DNA of 64,000 nucleotides from NCBI RefSeq assembly GCF_023101085.1, contig NZ_CP064703.1, forward strand, positions 3,162,001 to 3,226,000. The letters are read 5' to 3'. This stretch comes from Bradyrhizobium sp. 170 (lineage in GTDB: Bacteria > Pseudomonadota > Alphaproteobacteria > Rhizobiales > Xanthobacteraceae). Below, piece after piece: positions 17,682 to 26,396 of the stretch. The notes below the pieces were generated by a model. The model ran no database searches and had not been told where the DNA came from. It saw nothing but the letters and a program-made list of their open reading frames with translations. Within the stretch, counting starts at the first letter, position 1; the number at the start of each line of letters is the position of its first letter. A program made the translations under genes and the position numbers.

Positions 17682-17984
17682 ATTTGCGTCTCCTGTTTTG
17701 AATGGTGGTTGAACGAAGCCCTCAGCCCACGATCGACACCGGCGTGCCAGTAGCGGGAACGTTCCCGCATCTGCGAAGTTCCTTTGATCAGCACATCTTG
17801 CTTCCTCCACACGACTGTCTTGCTGATGCCATTTGACACAAACACAGTTACAGCTGTCTCGATGCTGCAGAATTGTTGCGCAGTGATGGCCATGCGCACG
17901 GAAACCCGAAGCGGCATTCTTCACGTCGTCGTGTGCGACACGCGTTAGGGATTCTCGTTCACTCTCAACAGGTTTGCGGAACTC
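17682..17984. other. Intergenic region between divergent glycosyltransferase and exporter genes
   Basis: These 303 bases hold no credible gene. They must contain the divergent promoters of the glycosyltransferase and the ABC exporter. I see no strong palindrome or clear consensus promoter. Confidence 0.6.
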
Positions 17985-19748
17985 ATGGACAATCTTTCAG
18001 GATATGTGCGACGGCCGTTTCCATTCGTGCTGCGCTATCTGCGCCGGCGTCGCGCGGCCCATGTGGTCATCGTGTCTGCCGTCGTTGCAGCGGTTGCCTG
18101 CTCGGTGGGCACGCAATACGGCGTGAAGAATCTGGTCGACAGCCTGACGGCCGGTTCGTCGCACGCGAACAGCGTATGGCTGGCATTCGGTTTTCTCATG
18201 TCGCTGATCGCGGCAGATAATTTGCTGTGGCGGGTCGCAAGCTGGACGGCGAGCTTCACCTTCGTCGGCGTGACCGGCGATCTCCGCCGCGACATGTTCC
18301 GCCATCTGACCGGTCACGCCCCCAGCTATTTCTCCGACCGGCTACCGGGCATGCTGACCAGTCGCATCACCGCGACATCCAACGCGGTGTTCACCGTTGA
18401 AAACATGTTCGTCTGGAACGTGTTGCCGCCGTGCATCGCGACCGTTTCGGCGATACTCCTGATCGGAACCGTCAGCCTGGCGATGTCCGCGGGGTTGATC
18501 ATCATTGCAGGTATCATGCTGATGGCGATGTTCCACCTCGCCGCGGCCGGCAAGCCGCTGCATGACGATTTTGCCGACAAGGCGGCTGCGGTGGACGGCG
18601 AGATGGTCGACGTCATCAGCAACCTGCCGCTGGTCCGCGCCTTCTGCGGCCTCAGCTACGAACATGACCGCTTCGACGCCACCGTCGAGCGTGAACTCGA
18701 CGCCCGTGGACGCAGCCTGCGCTATCTCGAGAAGCTGCGGCTGCTTCACGCCGTCGTGACAATCCTGCTGACGATCGCGCTGCTGGCGTGGGTTATCACG
18801 CTCTGGCAGCAGGGCGGGGCGACTACCGGCGACGTCGTGCTGGTCTGCACGCTCGGGCTTTCGATCCTGAGCGCGACACGCGACCTTGCGGTGGCGCTGG
18901 TTGATGTGACCCAGCATGTCGCCCGCCTGACCGAAGCGATCGCGACCTTGTTGCTGCCGCACGAGTTGAAGGATCACCCCGAGGCCGAGCCGCTGGTCCG
19001 CAGTGGCGCCGCCGTAGCCTTCAACAACGTCGCGTTCCACTATCCCGGCGGCGTTCAGGTGTTCGAAAAGTTCAACCTGCGCATTCAACCGGGCCAGCGG
19101 GTCGGACTGGTCGGTCATTCCGGCGGTGGAAAATCCAGCCTGTTCGCGCTGCTGCAGCGGTTCTACGACATCCAGCGCGGCAGCGTCACCATCGACGGCC
19201 AGGACATTTCGCGGGTGACGCAGCAGAGCCTGCGCGAGGCGATCTCGGTGGTGCCGCAGGACATCTCGCTGTTCCACCGCTCGATCATGGAAAACATCCG
19301 CTACGGACGGCCGAACGCGACCGACGACGAGGTCCTTCGCGCGGCGATCGCGGCGCGTTGCGATTTCATCGAGAATCTTCCCGAGGGCATGGCGACCATG
19401 GTCGGCGATCGCGGTATCAAGGTCTCCGGCGGCCAACGGCAGCGCATCGCCATCGCGCGCGCCTTCCTGAAGGATGCGCCGATCCTGTTGCTGGATGAAG
19501 CGACCGCTGCGCTCGACAGCGAATCCGAAGAGGCGATCCGCGAGGCGTTGTCGCGGCTGATGCGCGGACGCACCGTAATTGCCATCGCCCATCGCCTCGC
19601 CACCTTGCGCAATTTCGACCGCGTCGTGGTGCTGCAGGGCGGGCGGATCATCGAGGACGGACCGCCGGATATTCTCGTGCAGGGAAGGGGCCCCTATCGC
19701 GAACTGGTCGCGCGCGAACTGGGCCGTCTCGCGACCCATGCGGCCTGA
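17985..19748 (+). CDS. ABC exporter, fused membrane and ATPase domains
   Basis: A 587-residue half-transporter of the ABCB/MsbA type. About 310 residues contain roughly six membrane segments, then an ATPase with Walker A G-H-S-G-G-G-K-S (377-384), signature V-S-G-G-Q near 480, and Walker B L-L-L-D-E-A-T-A-A-L-D. Such proteins work as homodimers that export lipids, glucans or peptides. The debranching enzyme follows 66 bp later on the same strand and a glycosyltransferase is divergent, so a saccharide cargo is a reasonable guess but not shown. Confidence 0.88.
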   Translation: MDNLSGYVRRPFPFVLRYLRRRRAAHVVIVSAVVAAVACSVGTQYGVKNLVDSLTAGSSHANSVWLAFGFLMSLIAADNLLWRVASWTASFTFVGVTGDLRRDMFRHLTGHAPSYFSDRLPGMLTSRITATSNAVFTVENMFVWNVLPPCIATVSAILLIGTVSLAMSAGLIIIAGIMLMAMFHLAAAGKPLHDDFADKAAAVDGEMVDVISNLPLVRAFCGLSYEHDRFDATVERELDARGRSLRYLEKLRLLHAVVTILLTIALLAWVITLWQQGGATTGDVVLVCTLGLSILSATRDLAVALVDVTQHVARLTEAIATLLLPHELKDHPEAEPLVRSGAAVAFNNVAFHYPGGVQVFEKFNLRIQPGQRVGLVGHSGGGKSSLFALLQRFYDIQRGSVTIDGQDISRVTQQSLREAISVVPQDISLFHRSIMENIRYGRPNATDDEVLRAAIAARCDFIENLPEGMATMVGDRGIKVSGGQRQRIAIARAFLKDAPILLLDEATAALDSESEEAIREALSRLMRGRTVIAIAHRLATLRNFDRVVVLQGGRIIEDGPPDILVQGRGPYRELVARELGRLATHAA

Positions 19749-19814
19749 TCTGCGGCAGTAGCGTTTGCGTCCCGATGCGTCCATCACCGCGCAAGGAAAT
19801 CGCTTGAGGTCCAG

Positions 19815-22013
19815 ATGACAGCCGAAGTCACGCAATTGATCACCATCGAGGCTGCCGAGCACGTCGCGGAATCGCCGTTCTACATCCCGATGACGGGCCC
19901 GGCGACGCGGCAGCGCCGCTCGCTCAAGCACGACGACACCTTCATCGTCCTGGACAGCCATGGCGATATCGGCGCCTCTGCCGGCGGGCCCGACGGCCTG
20001 TTCAATGCCGATACGCGCTATCTCGCCCGGCTGGAGATGGTGCTCGACGAGGTCCAGCCGCTGTTGCTCGGCTCCAATCTGCGCGACGACAATTCGGCGC
20101 TGACCGTCGACCTCACCAATTCCGACGTTTACCGCAACGGCAGGCTGGTGCTGCAGAAGGACACGCTGCATATCGTACGCTCGATTTTCCTGTGGCGCGG
20201 CACGGCCTACCAGCGCATCGCCCTGCAAAATCACGGCGACCTGCCGGCGAGCTTCGACCTGACGCTGCTGTTCGACAATGATTTCGCCGATTTGTTCGAG
20301 GTGCGCGGCGAGCGCCGGCCGCGCCGGGGAATAGGTTCCAGCCGGTTGCTCGGCCCCGCCGACGTCGTGCTGGAATATAGCGGGCTCGACGGTCAGGTCC
20401 GCATTACCGCCCTGCATTTCGAGCCGCGGCCGACCCGGCTCGCTACCCACTCGGCGACCTTTCATTTCGAGCTGGAGCCGAAGGAAGTGACCGCATTGTT
20501 CGTCGCGGTATCCTGCAACAAGCCGATCATGCAGAAGCCGGTGCCATTCTTCCGCGGCCTGTTGGCGCATCGTCGCGAGATGCGGCGCCTGACGAGCGGC
20601 GCGTCCAGCATCGAGACGTCGAACGATATTTTCAACGAGGTGCTGTGCCAGGCGATGGCCGACCTCAACATGCTGATGACCGAAACGCCGCAGGGGCGGT
20701 ACCCCTATGCGGGGATTCCCTGGTATTCGACCACGTTCGGCCGCGACGGATTGATCACCGCGCTGCAGATGCTGTGGATCGATCCGCGCATTGCCCAGGG
20801 CGTGCTGCGGCGGCTCGCGTTCTTCCAGGCCAAGACCACAGATCCGCTCGCCGACGCCGAGCCCGGCAAGATCCTGCACGAGATGCGCGGCGGCGAGATG
20901 GCGGCGCTGCGCGAGGTGCCGTTCGCGCAGTATTACGGCAGCGTCGATTCGACCTCGCTGTTCGTCCTGCTGGCCGGCCTTTATGTCGAACGCACCGGCG
21001 ACGACGAAACGCTCACCGAGCTGTGGCCGGCGATCGAGGCGGCGTTGCAATGGATCGACGGCCCCGGCGATCCCGACAAGGACGGATTCGTCGAGTACCA
21101 GCGCGCGACCGAACAGGGGCTTGCCAACCAGGGCTGGAAGGATTCCTTCGACGCGATCTTTCATGCCGATGGGCAACTCGCCGAAGGCTATATCGCGCTG
21201 GCGGAGGTTCAGGGATATGTCTTTGCCGGCAAGCGGCTGGCGGCGCGGTGCGCCCGGCGCCTGGGATTGATCGATCGGGCGGCGCAGCTCGAATCCGCGG
21301 CGCTGCTCCTTGCTGAGCGCTTCGAGGCGGCGTTCTGGTGCGAGGAACTCGGCACCTACGCCGTAGCGCTCGACGGCGCCAAGCGGTCGTGCAAGGTGCG
21401 AACGTCGAATGCCGGCCAGCTTCTCTTCACCGGCATCGTCCGGACCGATCGTGCGCGACGGGTCGCGGCCGATCTGATGAGCCAGAAATTCTTTTCGGGA
21501 TGGGGCATCCGCACCGTTGCGCGCGGCGAAGCCCGTTACAACCCGATGTCCTATCACGACGGATCGATCTGGCCGCACGACAATGCGCTGATCGCGCTCG
21601 GCTTCGCCCGCTACGGCCTGAAGCATTCGGTGGCGCATTTGTTCAAGGGACTGTTCGATGCCGCGAGCTACATGGACCTGCGGCGGCTGCCGGAACTGTT
21701 CTGCGGATTCCAGCGCGAGCGGCGGCGCGGGCCGGTGCTCTATCCCGTCGCCTGCGCGCCGCAGGCCTGGGCCAGCGCGACGCCGTTCAGCCTGCTGGAA
21801 GCGGCGCTCGGTCTCGAATTCGATGCCGCGCGCGGCGAGATCCGTCTTCGCGATCCGCGCCTGCCGGAATTCCTCAACGAGGTGCTGTTGCGCGATCTGC
21901 GGCTCGGACCTTCCAGCGTCGATTTGAGGGTTCGCCGCCACGGCGATGAAGTATCGCTAGAGGTGGTGCGAACTCGCGGCCAGATTCAGGTGTCGATCGT
22001 ATTGACGCATTAG
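19815..22013 (+). CDS. Amylo-alpha-1,6-glucosidase / glycogen debranching-type protein
   Basis: A 732-residue protein of two parts. The N-terminal beta-rich domain (about 35-230; L-D-S-H-G-D-I and F-N-A-D-T-R-Y-L) is typical of bacterial debranching-enzyme N domains. The (alpha/alpha)6-barrel catalytic domain (about 270-715) has W-Y-S-T-T-F-G-R-D-G-L and N-P-M-S-Y-H-D-G-S-I-W-P-H-D-N, which carry its acidic residues. It likely hydrolyses alpha-1,6 or related glucosidic bonds. No signal peptide, so it is cytoplasmic. Exact linkage specificity is uncertain. Confidence 0.85.
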   Translation: MTAEVTQLITIEAAEHVAESPFYIPMTGPATRQRRSLKHDDTFIVLDSHGDIGASAGGPDGLFNADTRYLARLEMVLDEVQPLLLGSNLRDDNSALTVDLTNSDVYRNGRLVLQKDTLHIVRSIFLWRGTAYQRIALQNHGDLPASFDLTLLFDNDFADLFEVRGERRPRRGIGSSRLLGPADVVLEYSGLDGQVRITALHFEPRPTRLATHSATFHFELEPKEVTALFVAVSCNKPIMQKPVPFFRGLLAHRREMRRLTSGASSIETSNDIFNEVLCQAMADLNMLMTETPQGRYPYAGIPWYSTTFGRDGLITALQMLWIDPRIAQGVLRRLAFFQAKTTDPLADAEPGKILHEMRGGEMAALREVPFAQYYGSVDSTSLFVLLAGLYVERTGDDETLTELWPAIEAALQWIDGPGDPDKDGFVEYQRATEQGLANQGWKDSFDAIFHADGQLAEGYIALAEVQGYVFAGKRLAARCARRLGLIDRAAQLESAALLLAERFEAAFWCEELGTYAVALDGAKRSCKVRTSNAGQLLFTGIVRTDRARRVAADLMSQKFFSGWGIRTVARGEARYNPMSYHDGSIWPHDNALIALGFARYGLKHSVAHLFKGLFDAASYMDLRRLPELFCGFQRERRRGPVLYPVACAPQAWASATPFSLLEAALGLEFDAARGEIRLRDPRLPEFLNEVLLRDLRLGPSSVDLRVRRHGDEVSLEVVRTRGQIQVSIVLTH

Positions 22014-22051
22014 GAGCCATGCGCGGCTCGTGCAACACTCAGGAGGGCCAC

Positions 22052-22555
22052 ATGCGCATCGGTATTCTCATTCTGGTTCTGCTCGCTGGATTGGCCGGCG
22101 GCCCGCCGGCGTCTGCGGCGGAGGACCCCGGCGCGACGCAGGGCAGCCGCACCGCGCCGCAGGACGCCGTAAAGCCGCAGGACACCGCGAAAGAGCCTGC
22201 GCCTCCGCCGTCGGTGACCGTGATCGGCGCCAGGGATGCCCACGGCATCCTCGGCCGCGATGTTCGCAGCGCGGCGAACGAAGACATGGGGCGCATCGTC
22301 GATGTGATCGTGGATCGCGAGGGCAACGTGCGCGCCGCGGTGATCGATTTCGGTGGTTTTCTCGGCGTCGGCAGCCGGAAGATCGTCGTCGACTGGGGCG
22401 CGCTGGGTTTTTGGCGCGTTGCCAACAAGCGTGACAGCATCACGCTCGAGCTGACCAAGGCCCAGGTGGCGGCGGCGCCAGAATACAAGGAGGACGCGCC
22501 GGTCATCGTTCTCGGTGCGGCCGGCCGTTTGCAGCCGTGGGATTTCGATCACTAG
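22052..22555 (+). CDS. Secreted PRC-barrel domain protein
   Basis: A 167-residue protein. Residues 1-24 are a signal peptide ending A-S-A-A. A low-complexity Ala/Pro/Gln stretch follows to about residue 60, then a PRC-barrel domain (G-R-D-V-R-S, M-G-R-I-V-D-V-I-V-D-R-E-G-N-V-R-A-A-V-I). PRC barrels bind proteins or RNA; exported versions are common in rhizobia without an assigned role. ATG at 22052 is preferred to 22019 because it has AGGAGG upstream and gives a clean signal peptide. Confidence 0.82.
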   Translation: MRIGILILVLLAGLAGGPPASAAEDPGATQGSRTAPQDAVKPQDTAKEPAPPPSVTVIGARDAHGILGRDVRSAANEDMGRIVDVIVDREGNVRAAVIDFGGFLGVGSRKIVVDWGALGFWRVANKRDSITLELTKAQVAAAPEYKEDAPVIVLGAAGRLQPWDFDH

Positions 22556-22603
22556 CGCATGATCCGGAAAAGTGGATACCGGTTTTCCGGGAAGATCATG
22601 CGC
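22555..22603. repeat. Hairpin-forming intergenic element
   Basis: GCGCATGATC at the left pairs with GATCATGCGC at the right; inside, CCGGAAAA pairs with TTTTCCGG. This type of imperfect palindrome is a common intergenic element in Bradyrhizobium and Rhodopseudomonas as I recall; only one copy is in this window. It overlaps the last base of the PRC gene's stop and may end its transcript. Confidence 0.65.
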
Positions 22604-22618
22604 AAATGAGAAGGAGAC

Positions 22619-23932
22619 GTGGCCCTGGTCGCACGTCCATCCCAATCGATTGAGCGGATTGACGACGATCGCCATGGGCGATCCGCCGGTGGAGGCAATG
22701 TTGTGCCGCTGCCGTCTGCGCCCGGCGGCAGGCCAAAGCCGTCGCGCGAAAGCCAGCGCGGCCTCGACTGGTTCATCTTCTTTCTCGCCGACGTCCAGAC
22801 CGGCTTCGGTCCGTTCATTGCGGTCTATCTGACCACGCAGAAATGGACGCAGGTCGAGATCGGATTCGTGCTGTCGATCGGCGGTATCATCGGCCTGCTT
22901 GGCCAGATGCCGGGCGGCGCTATCGTCGATGCCGCGCGTTCCGAGCGGCTGACGGCGGGGCTGGCGGTCGCCACCATAGGCTGTGCCGCGCTGGCCTATG
23001 CGTTATGGCCGATTTTTCCAGTGGTAACTGCCGCGGCGACGCTGCATGCGCTGGCGAGTTGCGTGCTGGGTCCGGCGATTGCGGCGATCAGTCTCGGTCT
23101 GGTCGGGCCGTACGCGATCGGGGAGCGGCTTGGGCGCAACGCCCGCTTCGCATCGCTGGGCAACGGCTCGGCGGCGGCGCTGATGGGCGCGACCGGTTAC
23201 CTGTTGTCAAACCAGGCGGTGTTTTTTGTCACCGCGCTTCTCGCTATCCCGACATTGATGGCGCTTGCCCGGATTCGCGGGCAGGAGATCGACGTAGCTC
23301 AAAGCCACGGCGCCGTCGTGCGCGAGGTTCCTGATAAAGAGGCCACCAGCGTTTTCCATCTGCTGCGCCAGCGCCCGCTGCTGATTTTTGCGGGTGGCGT
23401 GCTGCTGTTTCATGTCGCCAATGCGGCGATGCTGCCGCTGATGGCCGGCGTGGTCACCACGCGGTCGAGCCAATGGGCGCCGGTGCTGATCGCGGCTTGC
23501 ATCATCGTACCGCAAGCCATCGTCGCATTGACCTCGCCGTCGGTCGGTCGCAAGGCGCAAGCTTGGGGCAGGCGGCCGCTGCTGCTGCTTGCGTTCGGTG
23601 CATTGGCGGTCCGCGGCCTGCTGTTTTCGGTGGTCAGCGATCCCTACCTTCTGGTCGCGGTGCAGATCTTCGACGGCATCACCGCGGCGGTGCTCAGCGT
23701 GATGGTGCCGCTGATCGTGGCCGATGTCGCCTTCGGAAGCGGCCACTTCAATCTGGCGCAAGGCGTCGTCGGGACCGCGACCGGCGTCGGCGCGTCGCTC
23801 AGCACGGTGCTGGCGGGCTATGTCAGCGACACCTTCGGCAGCAGCATCGCCTTCATCGGGCTCGCGGGGATCGCAACCCTTGGCCTGACGGTGATCTGGC
23901 TGTTCATGCCGGAGACCCGGCGGACCGAGTGA
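22619..23932 (+). CDS. MFS transporter
   Basis: A 437-residue membrane protein with about 12 hydrophobic segments starting near residue 57, and the sugar-porter-like G-R-K-A-Q-A-W-G-R-R-P cytoplasmic loop near 302-312. The polar N-terminal 55 residues depend on the GTG start at 22619, preceded by AAGGAG at short spacing; a later start near residue 28 is possible. Substrate unknown. Its 3' end overlaps the convergent MFS gene by 29 bp. Confidence 0.8.
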   Translation: MALVARPSQSIERIDDDRHGRSAGGGNVVPLPSAPGGRPKPSRESQRGLDWFIFFLADVQTGFGPFIAVYLTTQKWTQVEIGFVLSIGGIIGLLGQMPGGAIVDAARSERLTAGLAVATIGCAALAYALWPIFPVVTAAATLHALASCVLGPAIAAISLGLVGPYAIGERLGRNARFASLGNGSAAALMGATGYLLSNQAVFFVTALLAIPTLMALARIRGQEIDVAQSHGAVVREVPDKEATSVFHLLRQRPLLIFAGGVLLFHVANAAMLPLMAGVVTTRSSQWAPVLIAACIIVPQAIVALTSPSVGRKAQAWGRRPLLLLAFGALAVRGLLFSVVSDPYLLVAVQIFDGITAAVLSVMVPLIVADVAFGSGHFNLAQGVVGTATGVGASLSTVLAGYVSDTFGSSIAFIGLAGIATLGLTVIWLFMPETRRTE

Positions 23933-25130
23933 GCGCGAGGCGCGCGGTCAGTAGCGCTGCGATGGCCAGTGACACGCCGACGCCGGCGACGCAGGCGGTC
24001 CATCCGAGGCGGTCGAACAACTGGCCCAGCACGGCGCTGCCGACGAGGCCACCGAGGAAATAGCAGGCAAGATAGGTTCCGCTGGCAATGCCGCGGTTGT
24101 CGCTGGCGGCTTGGCCTACGAAGCCGGTGGCGCAGGCCTGCGCGAAGAACGTGCCAACGCCGACCAGCACCATGCCGGTCAGAACCTCGGGCAGATGCGA
24201 AGACAGCAGCAGCGGCAGGCCCAAAGCGGCGACCGCGAGCGCGCCCCAGATCGCAGGCCGCGTGCCGAAGCGCGCCACCGCCTTGCCGGCGAACAGTGTG
24301 GTGACCACGGATGGCGCGAACACGAAATAGACAAAGCCGAGATCCATCCGCCCGAGCGACAGCGGCGCGCGCACCAGCACGAAATTCACGAAGGTGAAGG
24401 TGCCGATAAAGGCGAACAGAATGCAGAAGCCGATGGCAAAGGCCGAGCGCAGCGCCGGATTGCGCCAATGATCGAGCGTCGCAGCGAACGGCGATTGCAC
24501 CGTCGGCATCGCATGCATCGGCTTGACGCGCTGGATGGTGAAGTAGACCAGCACCGCGCCGGCAAGATTGAGCAGCGCGAAGAAGTAGAAGTTCGAGGCC
24601 AGCCCGAGCGTATCGACGACGGCGGCCGACACCAGCCGTCCGATCAGATTGCTGGCGACGTTGCCGGTGATATAGGCCGCGAACGCGCCGCCCGCGTCCA
24701 TCTGATTGCATTGCTCGCCGAGATAGGCCAGCGTCAGCGCGAACGCCGAGGCCATGCAGAGGCCCTGCGCGATGCGCAGGATCGTGAATACGGTTAGGTC
24801 GGGGGCGCTGGCTAGCAGCGCGGTAGGGATCGCGAGCAGAACCAGGCTCAGGAGGATGCCGAACCGGCGGTCGATATGCGGGCTCAGGAAGCCGACCACG
24901 AGCCCCGCGACCGCCATGCCCATGGTGCTGGCATTGACTGCAAAGCCCATCGCGGCGGGGGTTACATTGTAATACCGGGTCAGCGAGGGAAGGATCGCCT
25001 GCGTGGCAAACAGATCGACCACGGTCAGGTACGCCGTAAGGCCGATGACGAGGGACCGCAACACCACGCCGGGTGAATGACCATGCATTTCCATCGCTTC
25101 CGATTTCATTTGCGTGGAGATGCCGGTCAT
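23904..25130 (-). CDS. MFS transporter
   Basis: A 408-residue protein with 12 predicted membrane helices and a typical first-loop region (P-H-I-D-R-R-F-G). It resembles the arabinose-efflux / YnfM-like MFS branch. ATG at 25130 is chosen over an in-frame TTG at 25142 because a GAGAAG ribosome site precedes it. A secreted cupin gene lies upstream on the same strand, separated by a long hairpin at 25162-25216. The substrate is not evident. Confidence 0.85.
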   Translation of the reverse strand: MTGISTQMKSEAMEMHGHSPGVVLRSLVIGLTAYLTVVDLFATQAILPSLTRYYNVTPAAMGFAVNASTMGMAVAGLVVGFLSPHIDRRFGILLSLVLLAIPTALLASAPDLTVFTILRIAQGLCMASAFALTLAYLGEQCNQMDAGGAFAAYITGNVASNLIGRLVSAAVVDTLGLASNFYFFALLNLAGAVLVYFTIQRVKPMHAMPTVQSPFAATLDHWRNPALRSAFAIGFCILFAFIGTFTFVNFVLVRAPLSLGRMDLGFVYFVFAPSVVTTLFAGKAVARFGTRPAIWGALAVAALGLPLLLSSHLPEVLTGMVLVGVGTFFAQACATGFVGQAASDNRGIASGTYLACYFLGGLVGSAVLGQLFDRLGWTACVAGVGVSLAIAALLTARLALTRSAGSPA

Positions 25131-25161
25131 GGTGCTTCTCAATGTTACTCATGAGAAAGAA

Positions 25162-25216
25162 GGATGTGACGCCTGGGCGTGTGGGGCGACACGCGGGATC
25201 CCAGGCCGTCACATCC
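25162..25216 (-). terminator. Long hairpin between cupin and MFS genes
   Basis: Arms 25162-25177 and 25200-25216 pair over 16 base pairs with a single bulged base (25206). An inner CGTGT / ACACG stem (25178-25182 with 25189-25193) extends it. It lies 36 bp downstream of the cupin stop and 31 bp upstream of the MFS start. There is no T-run, so it may attenuate or stabilise RNA rather than terminate. Confidence 0.55.
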
Positions 25217-25252
25217 GGAAACGAGACGTCGGGTGGCGCTCGTTACAGCTCC

Positions 25253-25744
25253 TTACATGTGGTTGTCGTGCGGATCCTTGCGGATATCGCCGACATAGAG
25301 AATGACGGTCTCCTTGCCGAGGTTCTTCCACCAGTGCGAGGTGCCGGCGACCTCCGGCCTGATCTCGCCGGCCTTGTGCACGATCGGCTCCGCGCAGTTG
25401 CTGGCGTATTCGACGATCTCGCCTTGCTGGATGTAGATCAGCGCGGGACGGTCGTCATGGCTGTGCCAGGGCACGATGCCGCCGGGCTCGATCGTCAGCT
25501 TGCGAAAGCGCAGTTCGCGATCCCTGATATTGGCCGGCTGTTTCTCGAGGTTAATCGCGCCAAGCGTGACGTCGGTGACGCCGACCGGCTTGGTGTCGAC
25601 CATTGGGCGGACGTTGGGCTGCATCTTGCCGGCCGGGCATTCGCCGGCGATGGCGGTCGTAGTGGTTGCAACTGAACCTGCGATCATTCCGGCGAGTGCG
25701 AGGCCTTGCCAGATTGTGCATGACTTAATGCTTGATATGACCAT
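25253..25744 (-). CDS. Secreted cupin-domain protein
   Basis: A 163-residue protein with an N-terminal signal peptide (about 1-33, ending A-I-A-G) and a single cupin barrel. The metal-site motif P-G-G-I-V-P-W-H-S-H-D-D-R-P in the first half supplies two histidines, and the second half has G-T-S-H-W-W. Small periplasmic cupins may bind metals or act as dioxygenases or isomerases; no specific reaction can be assigned. It is divergent from the Met-rich protein at 26046. Confidence 0.82.
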   Translation of the reverse strand: MVISSIKSCTIWQGLALAGMIAGSVATTTTAIAGECPAGKMQPNVRPMVDTKPVGVTDVTLGAINLEKQPANIRDRELRFRKLTIEPGGIVPWHSHDDRPALIYIQQGEIVEYASNCAEPIVHKAGEIRPEVAGTSHWWKNLGKETVILYVGDIRKDPHDNHM

Positions 25745-26045
25745 GTCGTAGTCTCCTCTGTTTCTGTCTTATGCCTTGGCCCCGGAATAATTTGGCCGGC
25801 TACATCAGAACAATTATTGAAATCGCGCATCGGAGGAAATGCCGGTTGGCTCTCGACTCCATAGCGCGGCGCTATGTGCGGCTCAGCTGGGGCCGAGCAT
25901 GTGCTTCGTCGGCCATCGGCTGGCGCTCAATACGTCCCGGCTATCGAACCGATTGTGCAACGGCATTTCTCAGGCGGGCCGACCCATCCTCTGATAGGCC
26001 AGCGCCCGATTGGCGGGCGTGACCATCGAGCCAGAGGAATCTCTC
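25745..26045. other. Intergenic region between divergent cupin and Met-rich genes
   Basis: These 301 bases hold no credible gene. AATAATT (25786-25792) and AATTATT (25812-25818) form an inverted AT-rich pair that could be a promoter element or operator. Nothing else stands out. Confidence 0.5.
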
Positions 26046-26330
26046 ATGACCGCCTTTTCCAAGACCTTGATTGCCGCCGCGGCCTTCGCGGCTGTTGCGA
26101 CGTCCGCCTTCTCGCAAGTTCCCTGGGAATTCAATCCGGGCATGGCCTACATGTATGCCGGCCCCGGCAAAATGTCGGCGATGGCCATGGCGGCGACGCC
26201 CAAGAACCACGATGCGATGATGAAGAACGCCAAGAAGGTGCCGAGCAATACCGTCTTCTTCATGGACAAGGGCCAGCTCTATTCGACCTCGGGCATGCTC
26301 GACCCGACCGGCAACTTCTATCTGCCCTGA
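26046..26330 (+). CDS. Small Met-rich periplasmic protein of unknown function
   Basis: A 94-residue protein with a clear signal peptide (1-23, ending A-F-S) and a mature chain of about 70 residues carrying nine methionines, several in M-S-A-M-A-M and D-A-M-M clusters, with one histidine. No family is recognised with certainty. Methionine clusters in small periplasmic proteins can bind copper(I), but no copper genes are nearby. ATG at 26046 gives a proper signal peptide; the frame extends upstream without similarity. A strong hairpin follows 21 bp after the stop. Confidence 0.7.
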   Translation: MTAFSKTLIAAAAFAAVATSAFSQVPWEFNPGMAYMYAGPGKMSAMAMAATPKNHDAMMKNAKKVPSNTVFFMDKGQLYSTSGMLDPTGNFYLP

Positions 26331-26351
26331 GCCTTTTGGTGCTGAAGTGAT

Positions 26352-26376
26352 CGGGCCGCCCTTGCGGGGCGGCCCG
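26352..26376 (+). terminator. Putative terminator hairpin
   Basis: CGGGCCGCC (26352-26360) and GGCGGCCCG (26368-26376) form a perfect nine-base GC stem with a seven-base loop. The following sequence is A-rich rather than a T-run. It lies between the Met-rich gene and the peroxiredoxin-like gene. Confidence 0.6.
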
Positions 26377-26396
26377 GACCGGAAAATAATACTGAG

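Noticed and set aside
18342..21941. A 1,199-codon open frame on the minus strand
   Set aside because: It lies wholly antisense to the ABC exporter and the debranching enzyme, both with clear motifs. The translation is Arg/Ala/Gln/His-rich with no domain, the usual shadow of GC-rich codon bias.
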